A stretch of 64,000 bases of DNA from Dyella monticola (GCF_003363155.1 NZ_QRBE01000001.1:1-64000); one strand, 5' to 3'; counted from the stretch's first letter, positions 27,360 through 39,244 are shown. Translations and numbers: made by a program. The notes: generated by a model not told the origin, from the sequence alone.

Positions 27360-28541
27360 ATGTTTGAACTGGTCGAAAAACTGGCACCCAATGCGGTGAT
27401 CAAAGTCATTGGCGTGGGCGGCGGCGGCGGTAACGCCGTGGCGCACATGCTCAATTCCAACATCGAAGGCGTCGAGTTCGTGGTGTGTAACACCGATGCG
27501 CAGGCCATGAAGGGCTGCGGCGGTCGCATACACCTGCAGCTTGGGGCCAACGTCACCAAGGGCCTGGGCGCGGGCGCCAATCCGGAGGTAGGCCGTCAGG
27601 CTGCACTGGAAGATCGCGAGCGCGTCGAGGAAATGCTCGAAGGCGCCGACATGGTGTTCATCACCGCCGGCATGGGCGGCGGCACGGGCACGGGCGCGGC
27701 ACCGGTGGTGGCGCAACTTGCCAAAGAAAAAGGCATCCTGACCGTCGCCGTGGTTACGAAGCCGTTTCCGTTCGAAGGTCGCCGCCGCATGCAGGTTGCG
27801 CTGAAGGGTATCGAAGACCTGTCCCAGCACGTCGATTCGCTGATCACGGTGCCGAACGAGAAGCTGCTCTCGGTGCTCGGTCGTGAAGTGACGCTGCTCA
27901 ACGCGTTCAAGGCGGCCAACGATGTACTGCTCGGCGCCGTGCAAGGTATTGCCGACCTGATCACCGCCCCTGGCCTGATCAACGTCGACTTCGCCGACGT
28001 GCGCACCGTGATGAGCGAAATGGGCTTGTCGATGATGGGCTCGGGCACCGCCCGCGGCGACGATCGCGCGCAAGCGGCCGCCGAAGCGGCGATCAACAAC
28101 CCGCTGCTGGAAGACGTCAACCTCAACGGTGCCTGCGGCATCTTGGTGAACGTCACTGCCGGCCCGAACCTCACCATGCGCGAATTCGACGAGATCGGCC
28201 GCATCATCCACGACTTCGCCAGCGAAGACGCCACGGTGGTGATCGGCACCTCGCTCGATCCGGAAATGCAGGACGACGTGCGCGTGACGGTGGTTGCCAC
28301 AGGTCTGAACCGGGCCACGGCCCGCCAGCCGGTTCGCCCGGTTGTCACCCAGCAGGTGGAGATGCGTCAGCGGCCTCGCCCGATGGTGCTGCGCACCGGG
28401 ACCGGCAACGAAGTGGTCGATTACGCGCACCCAGAAGGGGTGGCCAGCAATCCACGCGGGGGCGACGCCGCCGCCAAGAGCGCTGACCCGAGCTTCGACT
28501 ACCTGGATATTCCGGCCTTCTTGCGTCGCCAGGCCGATTGA
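27360..28541 (+). CDS. ftsZ: Cell division GTPase FtsZ
   Basis: Tubulin-like GTPase forming the division ring. From the ATG at 27360 ([18 protein letters not shown]) it has 393 residues. It shows the nucleotide loop GGGGNAV (20-26), the tubulin signature GGGTGTG (about 105-111) and the conserved C-terminal peptide [14 protein letters not shown] (380-393) that binds FtsA and ZipA. The ribosome binding site CGGAGG lies about nine bases upstream. Unlike the rest of the cluster, it is separated from the previous gene (122 bases after ftsA), leaving room for a separate ftsZ promoter, as in other gammaproteobacteria. Confidence 0.97.
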   Translation: MFELVEKLAPNAVIKVIGVGGGGGNAVAHMLNSNIEGVEFVVCNTDAQAMKGCGGRIHLQLGANVTKGLGAGANPEVGRQAALEDRERVEEMLEGADMVFITAGMGGGTGTGAAPVVAQLAKEKGILTVAVVTKPFPFEGRRRMQVALKGIEDLSQHVDSLITVPNEKLLSVLGREVTLLNAFKAANDVLLGAVQGIADLITAPGLINVDFADVRTVMSEMGLSMMGSGTARGDDRAQAAAEAAINNPLLEDVNLNGACGILVNVTAGPNLTMREFDEIGRIIHDFASEDATVVIGTSLDPEMQDDVRVTVVATGLNRATARQPVRPVVTQQVEMRQRPRPMVLRTGTGNEVVDYAHPEGVASNPRGGDAAAKSADPSFDYLDIPAFLRRQAD

Positions 28542-28585
28542 GGCGTATTAATAAGTGTGAAGAAATGTGAAGAGCATGAACTAAC

Positions 28586-28601
28586 GACACGCTAACGTGT
28601 C
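28586..28601 (+). terminator. Hairpin 3' of ftsZ
   Basis: GACACG and CGTGTC pair around a CTAA loop 45 bases after the ftsZ stop, followed by AGAGTTTCC. The stem is short and the T-run weak. Confidence 0.4.
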
Positions 28602-28822
28602 AGAGTTTCCTGCACCGGGCGAGGAGGGGTATCCTCCGTGTCCGTTGACGGATTGCCGCCGGCGCGCCGGCTGCGATAGGGGGCCTGACCAGCGTCGGCG
28701 AATGTCGCTTTCGTGCGTTTGAATGCGATAGACAGTGCGCCCTCAAGGATGGCGCACGATCGGCGGGCGTGGAGGTGAATCCATGCTACAGGTCCAAAAT
28801 CCCGTTGCCGGACTTTTCCCGT

Positions 28823-28840
28823 CCCCGGCGCGGGGTTTTG
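28823..28840 (+). terminator. Rho-independent terminator-like hairpin upstream of lpxC
   Basis: CCCCG and CGGGG pair around a three-base loop and are followed directly by TTTTGTGT. It ends no known gene, so it may terminate ftsZ read-through or a small RNA. Confidence 0.5.
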
Positions 28841-29027
28841 TGTCAAATCGCAAGTGCTTGATCTACCTGTAGTGCTTGCAGCATTGGAATGCGAATGACT
28901 CGCATTACTAGATGAAAGGAAAATGAAGGGTTGGCCGGACTGTACGGTACGGTTTGTTTTTTCGCAGGTTAAGACTGTGTTAGCATCCCAACTCGAATTG
29001 GCTGCTGCCCCTATAGGTACCCAATAA

Positions 29028-29942
29028 ATGATTAAGCAGCGTACGTTGAAAAACATCATCCGTGCCACCGGCGTCGGTCTGCATACCGGCGACAAGGTCT
29101 ATATGACGTTGCGTCCGGCGGCAGCGAACACGGGCATTGTTTTCCGTCGCACCGATCTCAGTCCTCCGGTTGAGATTCACGCGCGTCCCGATCACGTGGG
29201 TGACACACGTTTGTCCACTACGTTAGTCAACGGAGACGTACGTGTTTCGACCGTGGAACACCTGTTGTCGGCGATGGCGGGTTTGGGCATCGACAATGCG
29301 TATGTCGATCTGTCCGCACCCGAAGTGCCGATCATGGACGGCAGTGCCGGTCCGTTCGTGTTCCTTCTGCAATCGGCGGGCATTGAAGAACAGTCCGCGC
29401 CGAAGCGCTTCATCCGCATCAAGAAGCCGGTGAAGGTGCAGGAAGGCGATAAATGGGCCAGTTTTGAGCCGTTCGAAGGCTTCAAGGTTGGTTTTTCGAT
29501 CGAGTTCAATCATCCGATCATCTCCAAGCGCACGTCGCGTGCCGAGATCGATTTCTCCACCACTTCTTTCGTCAAGGAAGTGAGCCGCGCACGTACCTTC
29601 GGTTTCATGCGCGACATCGAAATGCTGCGCGAACATAACCTCGCGCTTGGTGGTTCGATGGACAACGCCGTGGTGCTCGATGACTACCGCGTGCTCAATG
29701 AAGACGGTCTTCGTTACGAAGACGAGTTCGTCAAACACAAGATTCTCGACGCGATTGGCGACTTGTATCTGCTCGGCCACAGCCTGATCGGCGCGTACTA
29801 TGCGCACAAGTCCGGTCACGAGTTGAACAACAAGCTGTTGCGCGCGCTGATCGCCGACGTGACCGCGTGGGAAGAGGTCAGCTACCAGGACGACCCGGCT
29901 ACCGCGCCGATCTCCTACGCTCACCCCGCCCAGGCCATCTAA
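29028..29942 (+). CDS. lpxC: UDP-3-O-acyl-N-acetylglucosamine deacetylase LpxC
   Basis: Zinc amidase that commits UDP-acyl-GlcNAc to lipid A synthesis in the cytoplasm. The 304-residue product has the usual N-terminus [18 protein letters not shown], the zinc ligand in [10 protein letters not shown] (His78), and the second zinc site [15 protein letters not shown] near residues 237-251. As in Escherichia coli it follows ftsZ, but here the gap is nearly 500 bases, implying its own promoter. A strong terminator follows 22 bases after the stop. Confidence 0.97.
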   Translation: MIKQRTLKNIIRATGVGLHTGDKVYMTLRPAAANTGIVFRRTDLSPPVEIHARPDHVGDTRLSTTLVNGDVRVSTVEHLLSAMAGLGIDNAYVDLSAPEVPIMDGSAGPFVFLLQSAGIEEQSAPKRFIRIKKPVKVQEGDKWASFEPFEGFKVGFSIEFNHPIISKRTSRAEIDFSTTSFVKEVSRARTFGFMRDIEMLREHNLALGGSMDNAVVLDDYRVLNEDGLRYEDEFVKHKILDAIGDLYLLGHSLIGAYYAHKSGHELNNKLLRALIADVTAWEEVSYQDDPATAPISYAHPAQAI

Positions 29943-29964
29943 AACAGCCTGTACACCTACCAAT

Positions 29965-29999
29965 AGACCGGGTTCGAAGGAGCCCGGTCTGTTTATTTT
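29965..29999 (+). terminator. Rho-independent terminator of lpxC
   Basis: AGACCGGG (29965-29972) pairs with CCCGGTCT (29983-29990), followed by GTTTATTTTTG: stem, loop and T-rich tail are all present. Confidence 0.85.
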
Positions 30000-30018
30000 T
30001 GTGGGCTTCGTCTTATTT

Positions 30019-30034
30019 TGTGATCTAAATCACA
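30019..30034. promoter_or_regulatory. Perfect CRP/Clp-type binding site
   Basis: TGTGATCTAAATCACA matches the TGTGA-N6-TCACA consensus of CRP and of the xanthomonad regulator Clp without a mismatch. It lies 20 bases after the lpxC terminator and 132 bases beyond the 3' end of the dciA-like gene, so neither neighbouring protein gene has its promoter here. What it controls is unclear; see the candidate RNA to its right. Confidence 0.75.
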
Positions 30035-30068
30035 TTTTGTACGGACGACGGTTCACGTTATGACCACG

Positions 30069-30151
30069 CGGCATAGAGACCGGGGTGGGGTATCCCATGG
30101 TATAAAACCGGCTTCCGCACCGGCGCGGGCGATTGCTCGCCTTACCCGGTC
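30069..30151 (+). ncRNA. Candidate structured RNA next to the CRP/Clp site
   Basis: The stretch folds on paper into a closed multi-branch structure. GACCGGG (30078-30084) pairs with CCCGGTC (30145-30151). It encloses TGGG/CCCA (30086-30089 with 30094-30097) and GGCGA/TCGCC (30128-30132 with 30137-30141, loop TTGC), plus a CCGG/CCGG pair. If Clp acts as a class II activator (site centred at -41.5), a transcript would start near 30068; TTATGA at 30058-30063 is a possible -10. No expression evidence; the strand could also be the opposite one. The ends are guesses. Confidence 0.25.
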
Positions 30152-30165
30152 CAGACGCGTGCAGC

Positions 30166-30645
30166 TCAGGGCGTCGCGGAAAGGTCGGAATCAGCAGGTT
30201 CGGCGATGGACGCCAGTTCGAGGAACATTGCCCGCAATTCCGGGTCATGGATGGAACTCGCAGCGGCCTTCAGGTGAAGCGCCGCGGCGGCAGAAAGCGG
30301 TTTTGATTGCTCCGGCGGCGGGTCTGGCGGAGGAAGGGGGGCCACTTTCACGGTGACTGAGCTGGCATTGGCGCCGATGGCGCGTGCGGCAGCGAGGATC
30401 TGTGCCTGTTGCAGGCGCAGGCGCGATGCCCAGGCCGGTGAGGAAGCCAGGAAAACAAGGCGGTCACCACGGAAATTCGCGAATCTGACTTGTTCGCGCA
30501 GAGGTGGTGGCAACGTCTGGCGCAGTGCGCGGTCCAATGCCTCCAGCTTGCCGGCCTTTTGAGCCAGCGCTGCGACAGGACCCACATCGGCGATGGATTG
30601 GAGTCCATGGCCAGTGCGGTGGGAGGCGGGTACGTCGCGCTGCAT
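30166..30645 (-). CDS. dciA: DciA-like protein (DUF721)
   Basis: A 159-residue protein of the DUF721 family, whose member DciA helps load or operate the replicative helicase DnaB in bacteria that lack DnaC. The family core is visible: LEALDRALRQTLPPPLREQVRFAN (about 34-57, quoted loosely), DRLVFLASSPAWASRLRL and the LL-rich helix after it. The C-terminal half is low-complexity (Pro/Ala-rich, then a short helix), as in other DciA proteins. The position opposite the M23 peptidase and secA is common in xanthomonads. Its start is only 29 bases from the divergent peptidase start. Confidence 0.8.
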   Translation of the reverse strand: MQRDVPASHRTGHGLQSIADVGPVAALAQKAGKLEALDRALRQTLPPPLREQVRFANFRGDRLVFLASSPAWASRLRLQQAQILAAARAIGANASSVTVKVAPLPPPDPPPEQSKPLSAAAALHLKAAASSIHDPELRAMFLELASIAEPADSDLSATP

Positions 30646-30674
30646 CAGTAAAAAAACTTCGAACCGGTAATGAC

Positions 30675-31607
30675 ATGCAAATCATACTCGTCTCACGTGC
30701 AGGGAAGGTGCCCAGAACATTGGATCTCACCAACCCGCGTCTTCGCTGGCGTGTATGGGGCATGGGCGCCGCGATGGTGTTGGCTTTGGCGAGCGTCGGC
30801 GCGGGGTTTGCGCTGGCGGTAGCAAGTCCGCGCGATCGTGCGCTGGCTGAAATCAACGCGTTGCATCAACAGATAAAGACCCAGAACCAGCAATTGGGCG
30901 ACCTGCGTGACGATGCGCATCGGCAAATGGATGCGCTCGCCATCAAGCTCGGCCAGCTTCAAGCCCAGGCCACCCGACTCAACGCCTTGGGTGAGCGGCT
31001 GGTGCAAGTCGGCAAGCTGGACAACAACGAATTCAATTTCGATCAGCCGCCGCCGGTGGGTGGTGTGGAAGTGACCGATGGCAGCAGCGCCTATGCCTTG
31101 CCGCAGACGCTGGACGCTGGCATCAATCAGTTGGCAACCCAATTCGAGACGCAGCAGGCGCAATTGAGCGCCATGCAAAGCCTGCTGCTCAATGCCCGCA
31201 TCGATTCGAATCTCAAGCCGACCGGTATGCCGGCGGATGGCTACATCTCTTCTTATTTCGGCGTGCGCACGGATCCTTTTGATGGCCTCGCCGCGCGCCA
31301 TACCGGTTTGGATATCGCAGTACCTTACGGCAGCCCCGTACATACCGTCGCCGAGGGTATGGTCACGTATGCCGGCGTGCGCAATGGTTACGGCAACGTC
31401 GTGGAAATCGACCACGGCAACGGCTACATGACGCGCTATGCGCACAACAGCAAATTGCTGGTGCATCCCGGCCAGCACGTTCGTGTCGGCGACGAAATCG
31501 CCGAGGCCGGCTCCACCGGCCGCTCTACCGGTTCGCACGTGCATTTTGAGGTCTGGCACAACGGCCGCGTGGTCAACCCGCTGGCGTACGTCAAGAACCA
31601 CCGCTGA
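30675..31607 (+). CDS. M23 (LytM-type) peptidase with membrane anchor
   Basis: A 310-residue predicted peptidoglycan hydrolase or LytM-type regulator. From the ATG at 30675 it has a short cytoplasmic start, a membrane segment (about 28-50), a periplasmic coiled coil (about 55-105, rich in Gln/Leu) and a C-terminal M23 domain (about 205-300). The zinc motif is intact: HTGLDIA and, near the end, HVHFEVW, with GYGNVVEIDHGNGY between them. This suggests real metallo-endopeptidase activity rather than a degenerate EnvC type. It sits where many gammaproteobacteria have secM, between lpxC and secA. The ribosome binding site is weak. Confidence 0.85.
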   Translation: MQIILVSRAGKVPRTLDLTNPRLRWRVWGMGAAMVLALASVGAGFALAVASPRDRALAEINALHQQIKTQNQQLGDLRDDAHRQMDALAIKLGQLQAQATRLNALGERLVQVGKLDNNEFNFDQPPPVGGVEVTDGSSAYALPQTLDAGINQLATQFETQQAQLSAMQSLLLNARIDSNLKPTGMPADGYISSYFGVRTDPFDGLAARHTGLDIAVPYGSPVHTVAEGMVTYAGVRNGYGNVVEIDHGNGYMTRYAHNSKLLVHPGQHVRVGDEIAEAGSTGRSTGSHVHFEVWHNGRVVNPLAYVKNHR

Positions 31608-31786
31608 GCGAACGCTCGCACCAGGTCGTCGGCACCCTTGAAAGCGTGCCGCCGTACCGCCACCCCTGGGTGGGACCGGCCGCGATCCCCGCGTTTGGGA
31701 TACCCGGCGGACCCTAGTATCATCAGGCCTTTGCCCGTCCGGGTTAGCTCCGGCAGGCTCCCTTAGTTTCCTGATCCGGAAGATCG

Positions 31787-34516
<2,730 letters not shown>

Positions 34517-34524
34517 GTGCCTTG

Positions 34525-34621
34525 AACCGTCGCCCCGGCGAAAGCCGGGGTGCGGTGACTTTCAGGTCGGCAAGCTATCCATAAAAGACTCATGTCCCGG
34601 GCTTTTGCCAGGGTGACGGTT
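34525..34621. repeat. Inverted pair of REP-like sequences between convergent secA and apaH
   Basis: Copy A (about 34525-34558) begins AACCGTCGCCCCGGCGAAAG and forms a perfect hairpin CCCCGGC-GAAA-GCCGGGG. Copy B lies inverted at about 34590-34621; its complement reads AACCGTCACCCTGGCAAAAG, with the same layout and a few changes. The outer bases (AACCGTC at 34525-34531, GACGGTT at 34615-34621) can pair, closing one long cruciform. This is the form of a REP doublet and could also end transcription from both sides. Confidence 0.65.
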
Positions 34622-34670
34622 GGCTGCTGGATTCGATACGTCGGCGACCTCGAAACAAGTGCAATAAAGC

Positions 34671-35519
34671 TCAATCCTCGCCCGGCATGCGTTTGCGATG
34701 CGGCTGTGCATTGACGGTGATGTATTGCGGATCCTCGCTATCCAGGCGCAGCGCGGTGAGTTTTCCACCCCAGACGCAGCCGGTGTCGATGCCATAGACA
34801 CCCATGCCGACAAAGCGGTCCAGTGCCGACCAGTGGCCGCAAACGATGCGCGTATCGCGCTTGCGTATGCCGGGTACTTCGAACCAGGGATACATACCTG
34901 GCTTTTGCGTGCCGGGTGCGCCCTTGCCCTCGAAATCTATACGGCCGTTGACATCGCAAAAGCGCATGCGGGTGAGCGTATTGATGGATGCGCGCATCCG
35001 CTCGATGCCTTGCAGTCGACTGCTCCATGCTGCGGGTCGATTACCAAACAGATTTTTCAGCAGGCGTGGATGGCGCGGGCTGGAGAGTTCACGCTCGATT
35101 TCCGCCGCACAACGCTGCGCTTGCTTGAGGGTCCAGCTCGGGGCCAGTCCCGCATGCACCATGGTCCAGCCAAGAGTCTCGTCGTGATGCAGCAGCTTCT
35201 GTTGGCGCAGCCAATCCAGCAGGACGGGTGCGTCCTCTGCAAACAACACTTCGCGTAATTCCGGGTTCACGCGTGCCTGCGCGTCCTGTTTGCGTTGCGC
35301 GATGGCGAGCAAACTCAAGTCGTGATTGCCGAGGGTGACCACCGCGTTGTCGCGCAGGCTGTGCACCAGCCGCAGTGTATCCAGCGATTGGCCACCTCGA
35401 TTGACCAGATCACCGCAGAACCAAAGTCGGTCGCAGGACGGATCGAAGCGCAGCTTTTCAAGCAAATGCTGCAGCTCCGGATAGCAGCCTTGGATATCGC
35501 CGATCGCGTAAACGGCCAT
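34671..35519 (-). CDS. apaH: Symmetrical Ap4A hydrolase ApaH
   Basis: Hydrolyses diadenosine tetraphosphate to two ADP and removes Np4-type RNA caps. The 282-residue metallophosphatase has GDIQGC (7-12), GDLVNRG and GNHD motifs, the metal ligands of the PPP-like family, and later the IVCGHWS segment. Last gene of the lptD operon, about 50 bases after apaG, in the same order as in Escherichia coli. The ATG at 35519 starts MAVYAIGDIQG as expected. Confidence 0.96.
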   Translation of the reverse strand: MAVYAIGDIQGCYPELQHLLEKLRFDPSCDRLWFCGDLVNRGGQSLDTLRLVHSLRDNAVVTLGNHDLSLLAIAQRKQDAQARVNPELREVLFAEDAPVLLDWLRQQKLLHHDETLGWTMVHAGLAPSWTLKQAQRCAAEIERELSSPRHPRLLKNLFGNRPAAWSSRLQGIERMRASINTLTRMRFCDVNGRIDFEGKGAPGTQKPGMYPWFEVPGIRKRDTRIVCGHWSALDRFVGMGVYGIDTGCVWGGKLTALRLDSEDPQYITVNAQPHRKRMPGED

Positions 35520-35570
35520 CAGCGTGTAACCCGGGAAGTCTGCCGCGTGCGTGTCATGGGCGATCCTTGC

Positions 35571-35954
35571 TCAATGGAGCGTGCGGGGAATGGATAGCGT
35601 GAACGGCGGAATGGGCGCTTCGAAGCGTGTGCCGTCGTCGGCCATCATTTGATAACTGCCGTGCATGGTCCCAACGGCTGTTTCCAGAACGGCACCGGAG
35701 GTGTATTCGTAGTCGTCGCCCGGTCTCATCCACGGTTGTTCACCTACCACGCCTTCACCGTGCACCTCCTCGATCTTGCCGTTGGCATCCGTGATCACCC
35801 AGTGACGAGTGAGCAGGCGCGCAGGCACCCCGCCCGCATTGTGCAGCTTGATCGTGTAAGCAAAGACGTAGCGGTTTTCGTTGGGGGCGGATTGGTCCGA
35901 GACGAAGCGGGTTTGCACCTGCACGTCTATCGTGTAGGGGGATTTGTCGTTCAT
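35571..35954 (-). CDS. apaG: ApaG protein
   Basis: A 127-residue protein with the fibronectin-III-like ApaG fold, associated with magnesium/cobalt handling and phosphate binding; its biochemical role is not settled. Conserved segments include [19 protein letters not shown] (about 17-35), [13 protein letters not shown] and [17 protein letters not shown]. It lies between rsmA and apaH in the conserved operon. Confidence 0.95.
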   Translation of the reverse strand: MNDKSPYTIDVQVQTRFVSDQSAPNENRYVFAYTIKLHNAGGVPARLLTRHWVITDANGKIEEVHGEGVVGEQPWMRPGDDYEYTSGAVLETAVGTMHGSYQMMADDGTRFEAPIPPFTLSIPRTLH

Positions 35955-36066
35955 GTGCCCATTGTAGCGGGACTTGACGGCCGGAAACGGGCAGAGCGAA
36001 GGGGCTGCGACCGCCCGCGACGTGTCAGATCTTGGTGCGAGTCTGAGGTGGAATCGTGCGGATGAA

Positions 36067-36879
36067 TCAGCTATCCACGTTCATCGCCTTTTCTTCCCCG
36101 ATCTTCGCCAGCCTCACGAAATCCATGGGCGCCAGGGTCTCTGCGCGGGCCTTGGGATCGACGTCGGCCAGTCGAATGGCGTCTGCATCCATCAGCTGGC
36201 GCAACGCATTGCTGAGCGTCTTGCGGCGCTGGGCGAAGGCCGCCTTCACGATGGCATACACGCGTGCAGGATCTGCATCGTGGCGTGCATCGGCGGCAAG
36301 CGGCACCAGCCGCACCACGGAGGAGTCCACCTTGGGCGGTGGACGGAATGCGCCCGGCGGCACGTCGAACAAGGGCTCCACGCGACACGCCAATTGCAAC
36401 ATGACCGAGAGTCGCCCGTAGACCTTGCTGCCCGGTTCGGCGGCCATGCGATCGACCACTTCCTTCTGCAGCATGAAATGCATGTCGGTGATGGCCGCCG
36501 CGTGTTCGATGCAGTGAAAGAGAATGGGGCTGGAAATGTAATACGGCAGATTGCCGGCAACACGCAGGTGTGACATGCCGGCACGATGTGCCATGGCGGT
36601 GAAGTCGACCTTCAGCACATCGGCGTGCACAATCGACAGCTCGCCAGCACCGGCTGCCTGTGCTTGGAGTCGGGGGATCAGATCGGTATCCAGCTCGATG
36701 GCCGTGAGCTTGCCGGCGGCTGCAAGCAATGGAAACGTCAGCGCGCCTTCGCCAGGGCCGATTTCCACCAGGAAATCTTCCGGTCGTGGCGATATCGCTG
36801 CGACGATGCGTTCGATGTAACGGCGCTCGTGCAGGAAGTGCTGGCCGAAGCTTTTTTTGGGGCGGGCAGGGGCGTTCAT
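36067..36879 (-). CDS. rsmA: 16S rRNA m6,2A dimethyltransferase RsmA (KsgA)
   Basis: Dimethylates the two adjacent adenosines A1518 and A1519 of 16S rRNA, a late quality step in 30S assembly. The 270-residue enzyme has KSFGQHFL (9-16), the SAM-binding loop [10 protein letters not shown] (about 38-47), the catalytic NLPYY (about 110) and the C-terminal [12 protein letters not shown]. Overlaps the pdxA stop by four bases. Fourth gene of the lptD operon; 112 bases before apaG. Confidence 0.97.
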   Translation of the reverse strand: MNAPARPKKSFGQHFLHERRYIERIVAAISPRPEDFLVEIGPGEGALTFPLLAAAGKLTAIELDTDLIPRLQAQAAGAGELSIVHADVLKVDFTAMAHRAGMSHLRVAGNLPYYISSPILFHCIEHAAAITDMHFMLQKEVVDRMAAEPGSKVYGRLSVMLQLACRVEPLFDVPPGAFRPPPKVDSSVVRLVPLAADARHDADPARVYAIVKAAFAQRRKTLSNALRQLMDADAIRLADVDPKARAETLAPMDFVRLAKIGEEKAMNVDS

Positions 36880-37868
36880 GGACTACGACGCAAGACAAGG
36901 TCCATCGCCATGCGCGTCGCGGCGATGAGGCTGGAAGGATCAGCCTTGCCTGTGCCGGCAAGATCGAGCGCGGTGCCATGATCGACGGAGGTGCGAATGA
37001 AAGGCAGGCCGAGCGTGATGTTCACCGTGCGATCGAACGCTTCGCTCTTGAGCACGGGCAGTGCTTGATCGTGGTACATCGCCAGCACCGCGTCATAACG
37101 TGCGCGCTGGGCAGGGACAAAGGCCGTATCGGCGGGCAGCGGGCCGAGCAGCGCCATACCCTCGGCGCGCAATCGGTTCATCACCGGCACGATGACATCG
37201 ATTTCCTCACGCCCGATGTGGCCACCCTCGCCGGCATGCGGATTGAGCCCGAGCACGGCAATACGCGGCTGGGCGTAACCGAATTTAGTGCTTAGTTCCT
37301 TGTGCACGATACGCAGCGTGCGTTCCAGCGAGTCGGCATTGATGGCCGCCGATACCGCGTGCAAGGGTAGGTGTGTGGTGGCTAGCGCCACGCGCAGCTC
37401 GGGACTGGCCAGCATCATCACCACGTTCGTGTGGCTGCGTTCGGCGAAGAACTCGGTGTGACCGCTGAAAGGAATGCCTGCGTCGTTGATCGAGGATTTC
37501 TGCAGCGGCGCCGTCGCGATGGCGGCATAACGGCCGCACAAAGCGCCGTCCGCGGCTTCCGACAGGGTGGCGAGCACGTGCTGTGCGTTGTGCGGATCGG
37601 GGTGGCCAGGTACTTCAGCGTTGCCCAACGGAATGTGACGAACGCGTAGTACGCCGGCCGGGCGGTGATGGACATCGCTGCCATCATCCTCGTCCAGTTG
37701 CACGGCGAGCCCGCAACGCGCAGCCGCGCGTTCCAGCAATTGCCTATCCGTGATCGCAATGAAATTGGCCGCCAACGATGTGGCGGCCAATCGCACAAGC
37801 AACTCGGGCCCGATACCGGCCGGCTCGCCCGCGGTAAGGGCAAGCCGTGGAAGCGCGCGCCTGTTCAC
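36876..37868 (-). CDS. pdxA: 4-hydroxythreonine-4-phosphate dehydrogenase PdxA
   Basis: NAD-dependent enzyme of the DXP-dependent vitamin B6 pathway. The 330-residue product shows LTAGEPAGIGPEL (11-23), SGHTEFFAE, metal-site histidines in AMYHDQALPVLK, and the C-terminal signature SVDHGTALDLAGTGKAD. Lies between surA and rsmA as in Escherichia coli, overlapping rsmA by four bases. Confidence 0.97.
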   Translation of the reverse strand: MNRRALPRLALTAGEPAGIGPELLVRLAATSLAANFIAITDRQLLERAAARCGLAVQLDEDDGSDVHHRPAGVLRVRHIPLGNAEVPGHPDPHNAQHVLATLSEAADGALCGRYAAIATAPLQKSSINDAGIPFSGHTEFFAERSHTNVVMMLASPELRVALATTHLPLHAVSAAINADSLERTLRIVHKELSTKFGYAQPRIAVLGLNPHAGEGGHIGREEIDVIVPVMNRLRAEGMALLGPLPADTAFVPAQRARYDAVLAMYHDQALPVLKSEAFDRTVNITLGLPFIRTSVDHGTALDLAGTGKADPSSLIAATRMAMDLVLRRSP

Positions 37869-37891
37869 CGCTTACCCGTGCGGCATCGCCA

Positions 37892-39244
37892 TTACGACGA
37901 CGCCTTGGTGGTGTCTGCGCTGGGTTCTTCCAGCTCCGGCACGAGAATCTTCACGTACGAGCTGGAACGCAGCTCGCGCAGGAAGTCTTCGTACGCCTGA
38001 TCGGCCTTGCGGTTACCGATGGCCTGGCGCGCTTGATCGCGTGCGATCTGGCTGGTCATGTCGCTGCTGCGTGTGCCCAGGCGTTGCACGATGTGCCAGC
38101 CCGCTTCGCTCTGGAACGGCTGTGACACTTCGCCGTCTTTCATGCCGGCCACTTTCTCGCCAATCAGCGTGCCCCAGTCAGCTTGCTGGAACCAACCCAT
38201 GTCACCACCGTTATTGGCAGTGGTGTCGTCATTGGAGTCGTCTTTCGCCAGCTTGGCGAAATCCGCGTGCTTGTTGACGATGCGGTTGTAAATGTCCTGC
38301 GCCTTCTGCTCGGCCTGCGTGGGCGACACCAGTTCGCTGGGACGGATCAGAATTTGGCGCGCATGGAACTCAGTGACCATCTGCTTGGACGGTGCACGCT
38401 CATCGATGAGCTGGATGATATGAAAGCCCGTCGGGCCATGCAGGATGCCGCTGACTTCACCCGGTTTCAGGGAGCTGATCGTATCGACGAAGGCCGACGG
38501 CACTTCGTCCAGGCGACGCCAGCCCAGATCACCCCCGTCCAGCGCGTCTTGGGCGTCGGAGAAGCGGATGGCCGCCGCCTTGAAGGTCATGCCGCCCTTG
38601 ATGGCGGCGAGCGCCTGCTCGGCCTTTTGCTGCGACTGTTGAATGTCGGCGGCGCTGGCGCCGCTGGGAATGCTGATCTGGATATGTGCCAGATGCACCT
38701 CGCCGGCCTTGTAGGTCGGGCTGTTGAGCAGGTTGTTGATTTCGCTTTCCGTCACGCTGACCGAATCGCGCACGACGCTCTGATGCAGCTTCTGCACGAC
38801 GAGCTGGTCATGGAGCTGCTGGCGGTAAGCCGCATAGCTCATGCCCGTTTGCTCCACCGCCCCACGCAGCTGGTCGGGGGTCATCTTGTTCTGTGCGGCG
38901 ACTGCCTGCACGGCCTGGTCGACGTCCGAGTCGGACACGCGGATGCCCTGGTCGTCAGCACGTTGAAGCTGCAGCTTCATCAGGACCAGCCGGTCGAGCA
39001 CCTGCCGACGCAGCACGTCGATGGGGGGCAGTTGTCCGGGCTGGTTGGCGTACTGCTGCTGGATGGCGGCGACGGCGTCGTTGAGTTCGCTCTGCAAGAT
39101 CACATCGTCTTCGACAACGGCGACGATGCGGTCGATCGGACCAGAAGTGTTCGAATCCTGCGGCGGCGCAAGGAGCTGAGCCTGGGCTAGCGACGGGATC
39201 GCCGCGACGATCGTCAGCAGGAATAACGCAAAAATCTGCTTCAT
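37892..39244 (-). CDS. surA: Periplasmic chaperone and peptidyl-prolyl isomerase SurA
   Basis: Escorts outer-membrane proteins, including LptD encoded just upstream, to the BAM machine. The 450-residue precursor has a signal peptide (1-22, ending AQA), the N-terminal SurA chaperone domain (about 30-165), and two parvulin domains (about 190-285, with GDLGWRR, and about 300-395, with GDMGWFQ). The C-terminal helix completes the chaperone module. 23 bases before pdxA, so clearly one operon. Confidence 0.96.
   Translation of the reverse strand: MKQIFALFLLTIVAAIPSLAQAQLLAPPQDSNTSGPIDRIVAVVEDDVILQSELNDAVAAIQQQYANQPGQLPPIDVLRRQVLDRLVLMKLQLQRADDQGIRVSDSDVDQAVQAVAAQNKMTPDQLRGAVEQTGMSYAAYRQQLHDQLVVQKLHQSVVRDSVSVTESEINNLLNSPTYKAGEVHLAHIQISIPSGASAADIQQSQQKAEQALAAIKGGMTFKAAAIRFSDAQDALDGGDLGWRRLDEVPSAFVDTISSLKPGEVSGILHGPTGFHIIQLIDERAPSKQMVTEFHARQILIRPSELVSPTQAEQKAQDIYNRIVNKHADFAKLAKDDSNDDTTANNGGDMGWFQQADWGTLIGEKVAGMKDGEVSQPFQSEAGWHIVQRLGTRSSDMTSQIARDQARQAIGNRKADQAYEDFLRELRSSSYVKILVPELEEPSADTTKASS

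Larger units (their letters stand above)
28542..29027 (+). other. ftsZ-lpxC intergenic region with hairpins, possible small RNA
   Basis: 486 bases without a convincing protein gene. It contains a hairpin soon after ftsZ (28586-28601), a GC-rich foldable stretch (about 28605-28780) and a terminator-like stem with TTTT at 28823-28840. A terminator in the middle of the gap, well upstream of lpxC, suggests a short transcript may end there. The lpxC promoter should lie between about 28860 and 29000; TAGCAT at 28981-28986 is a possible -10, but no good -35 matches. Confidence 0.45.

Noticed and set aside
29965-29999. tRNA-like GGTTCGAA box
   Set aside because: It is the loop of the lpxC terminator; no acceptor or anticodon stems surround it.
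31608-31786. secM-like arrest peptide upstream of secA
   Set aside because: No open frame with a signal peptide or arrest motif; the M23 gene occupies the place.
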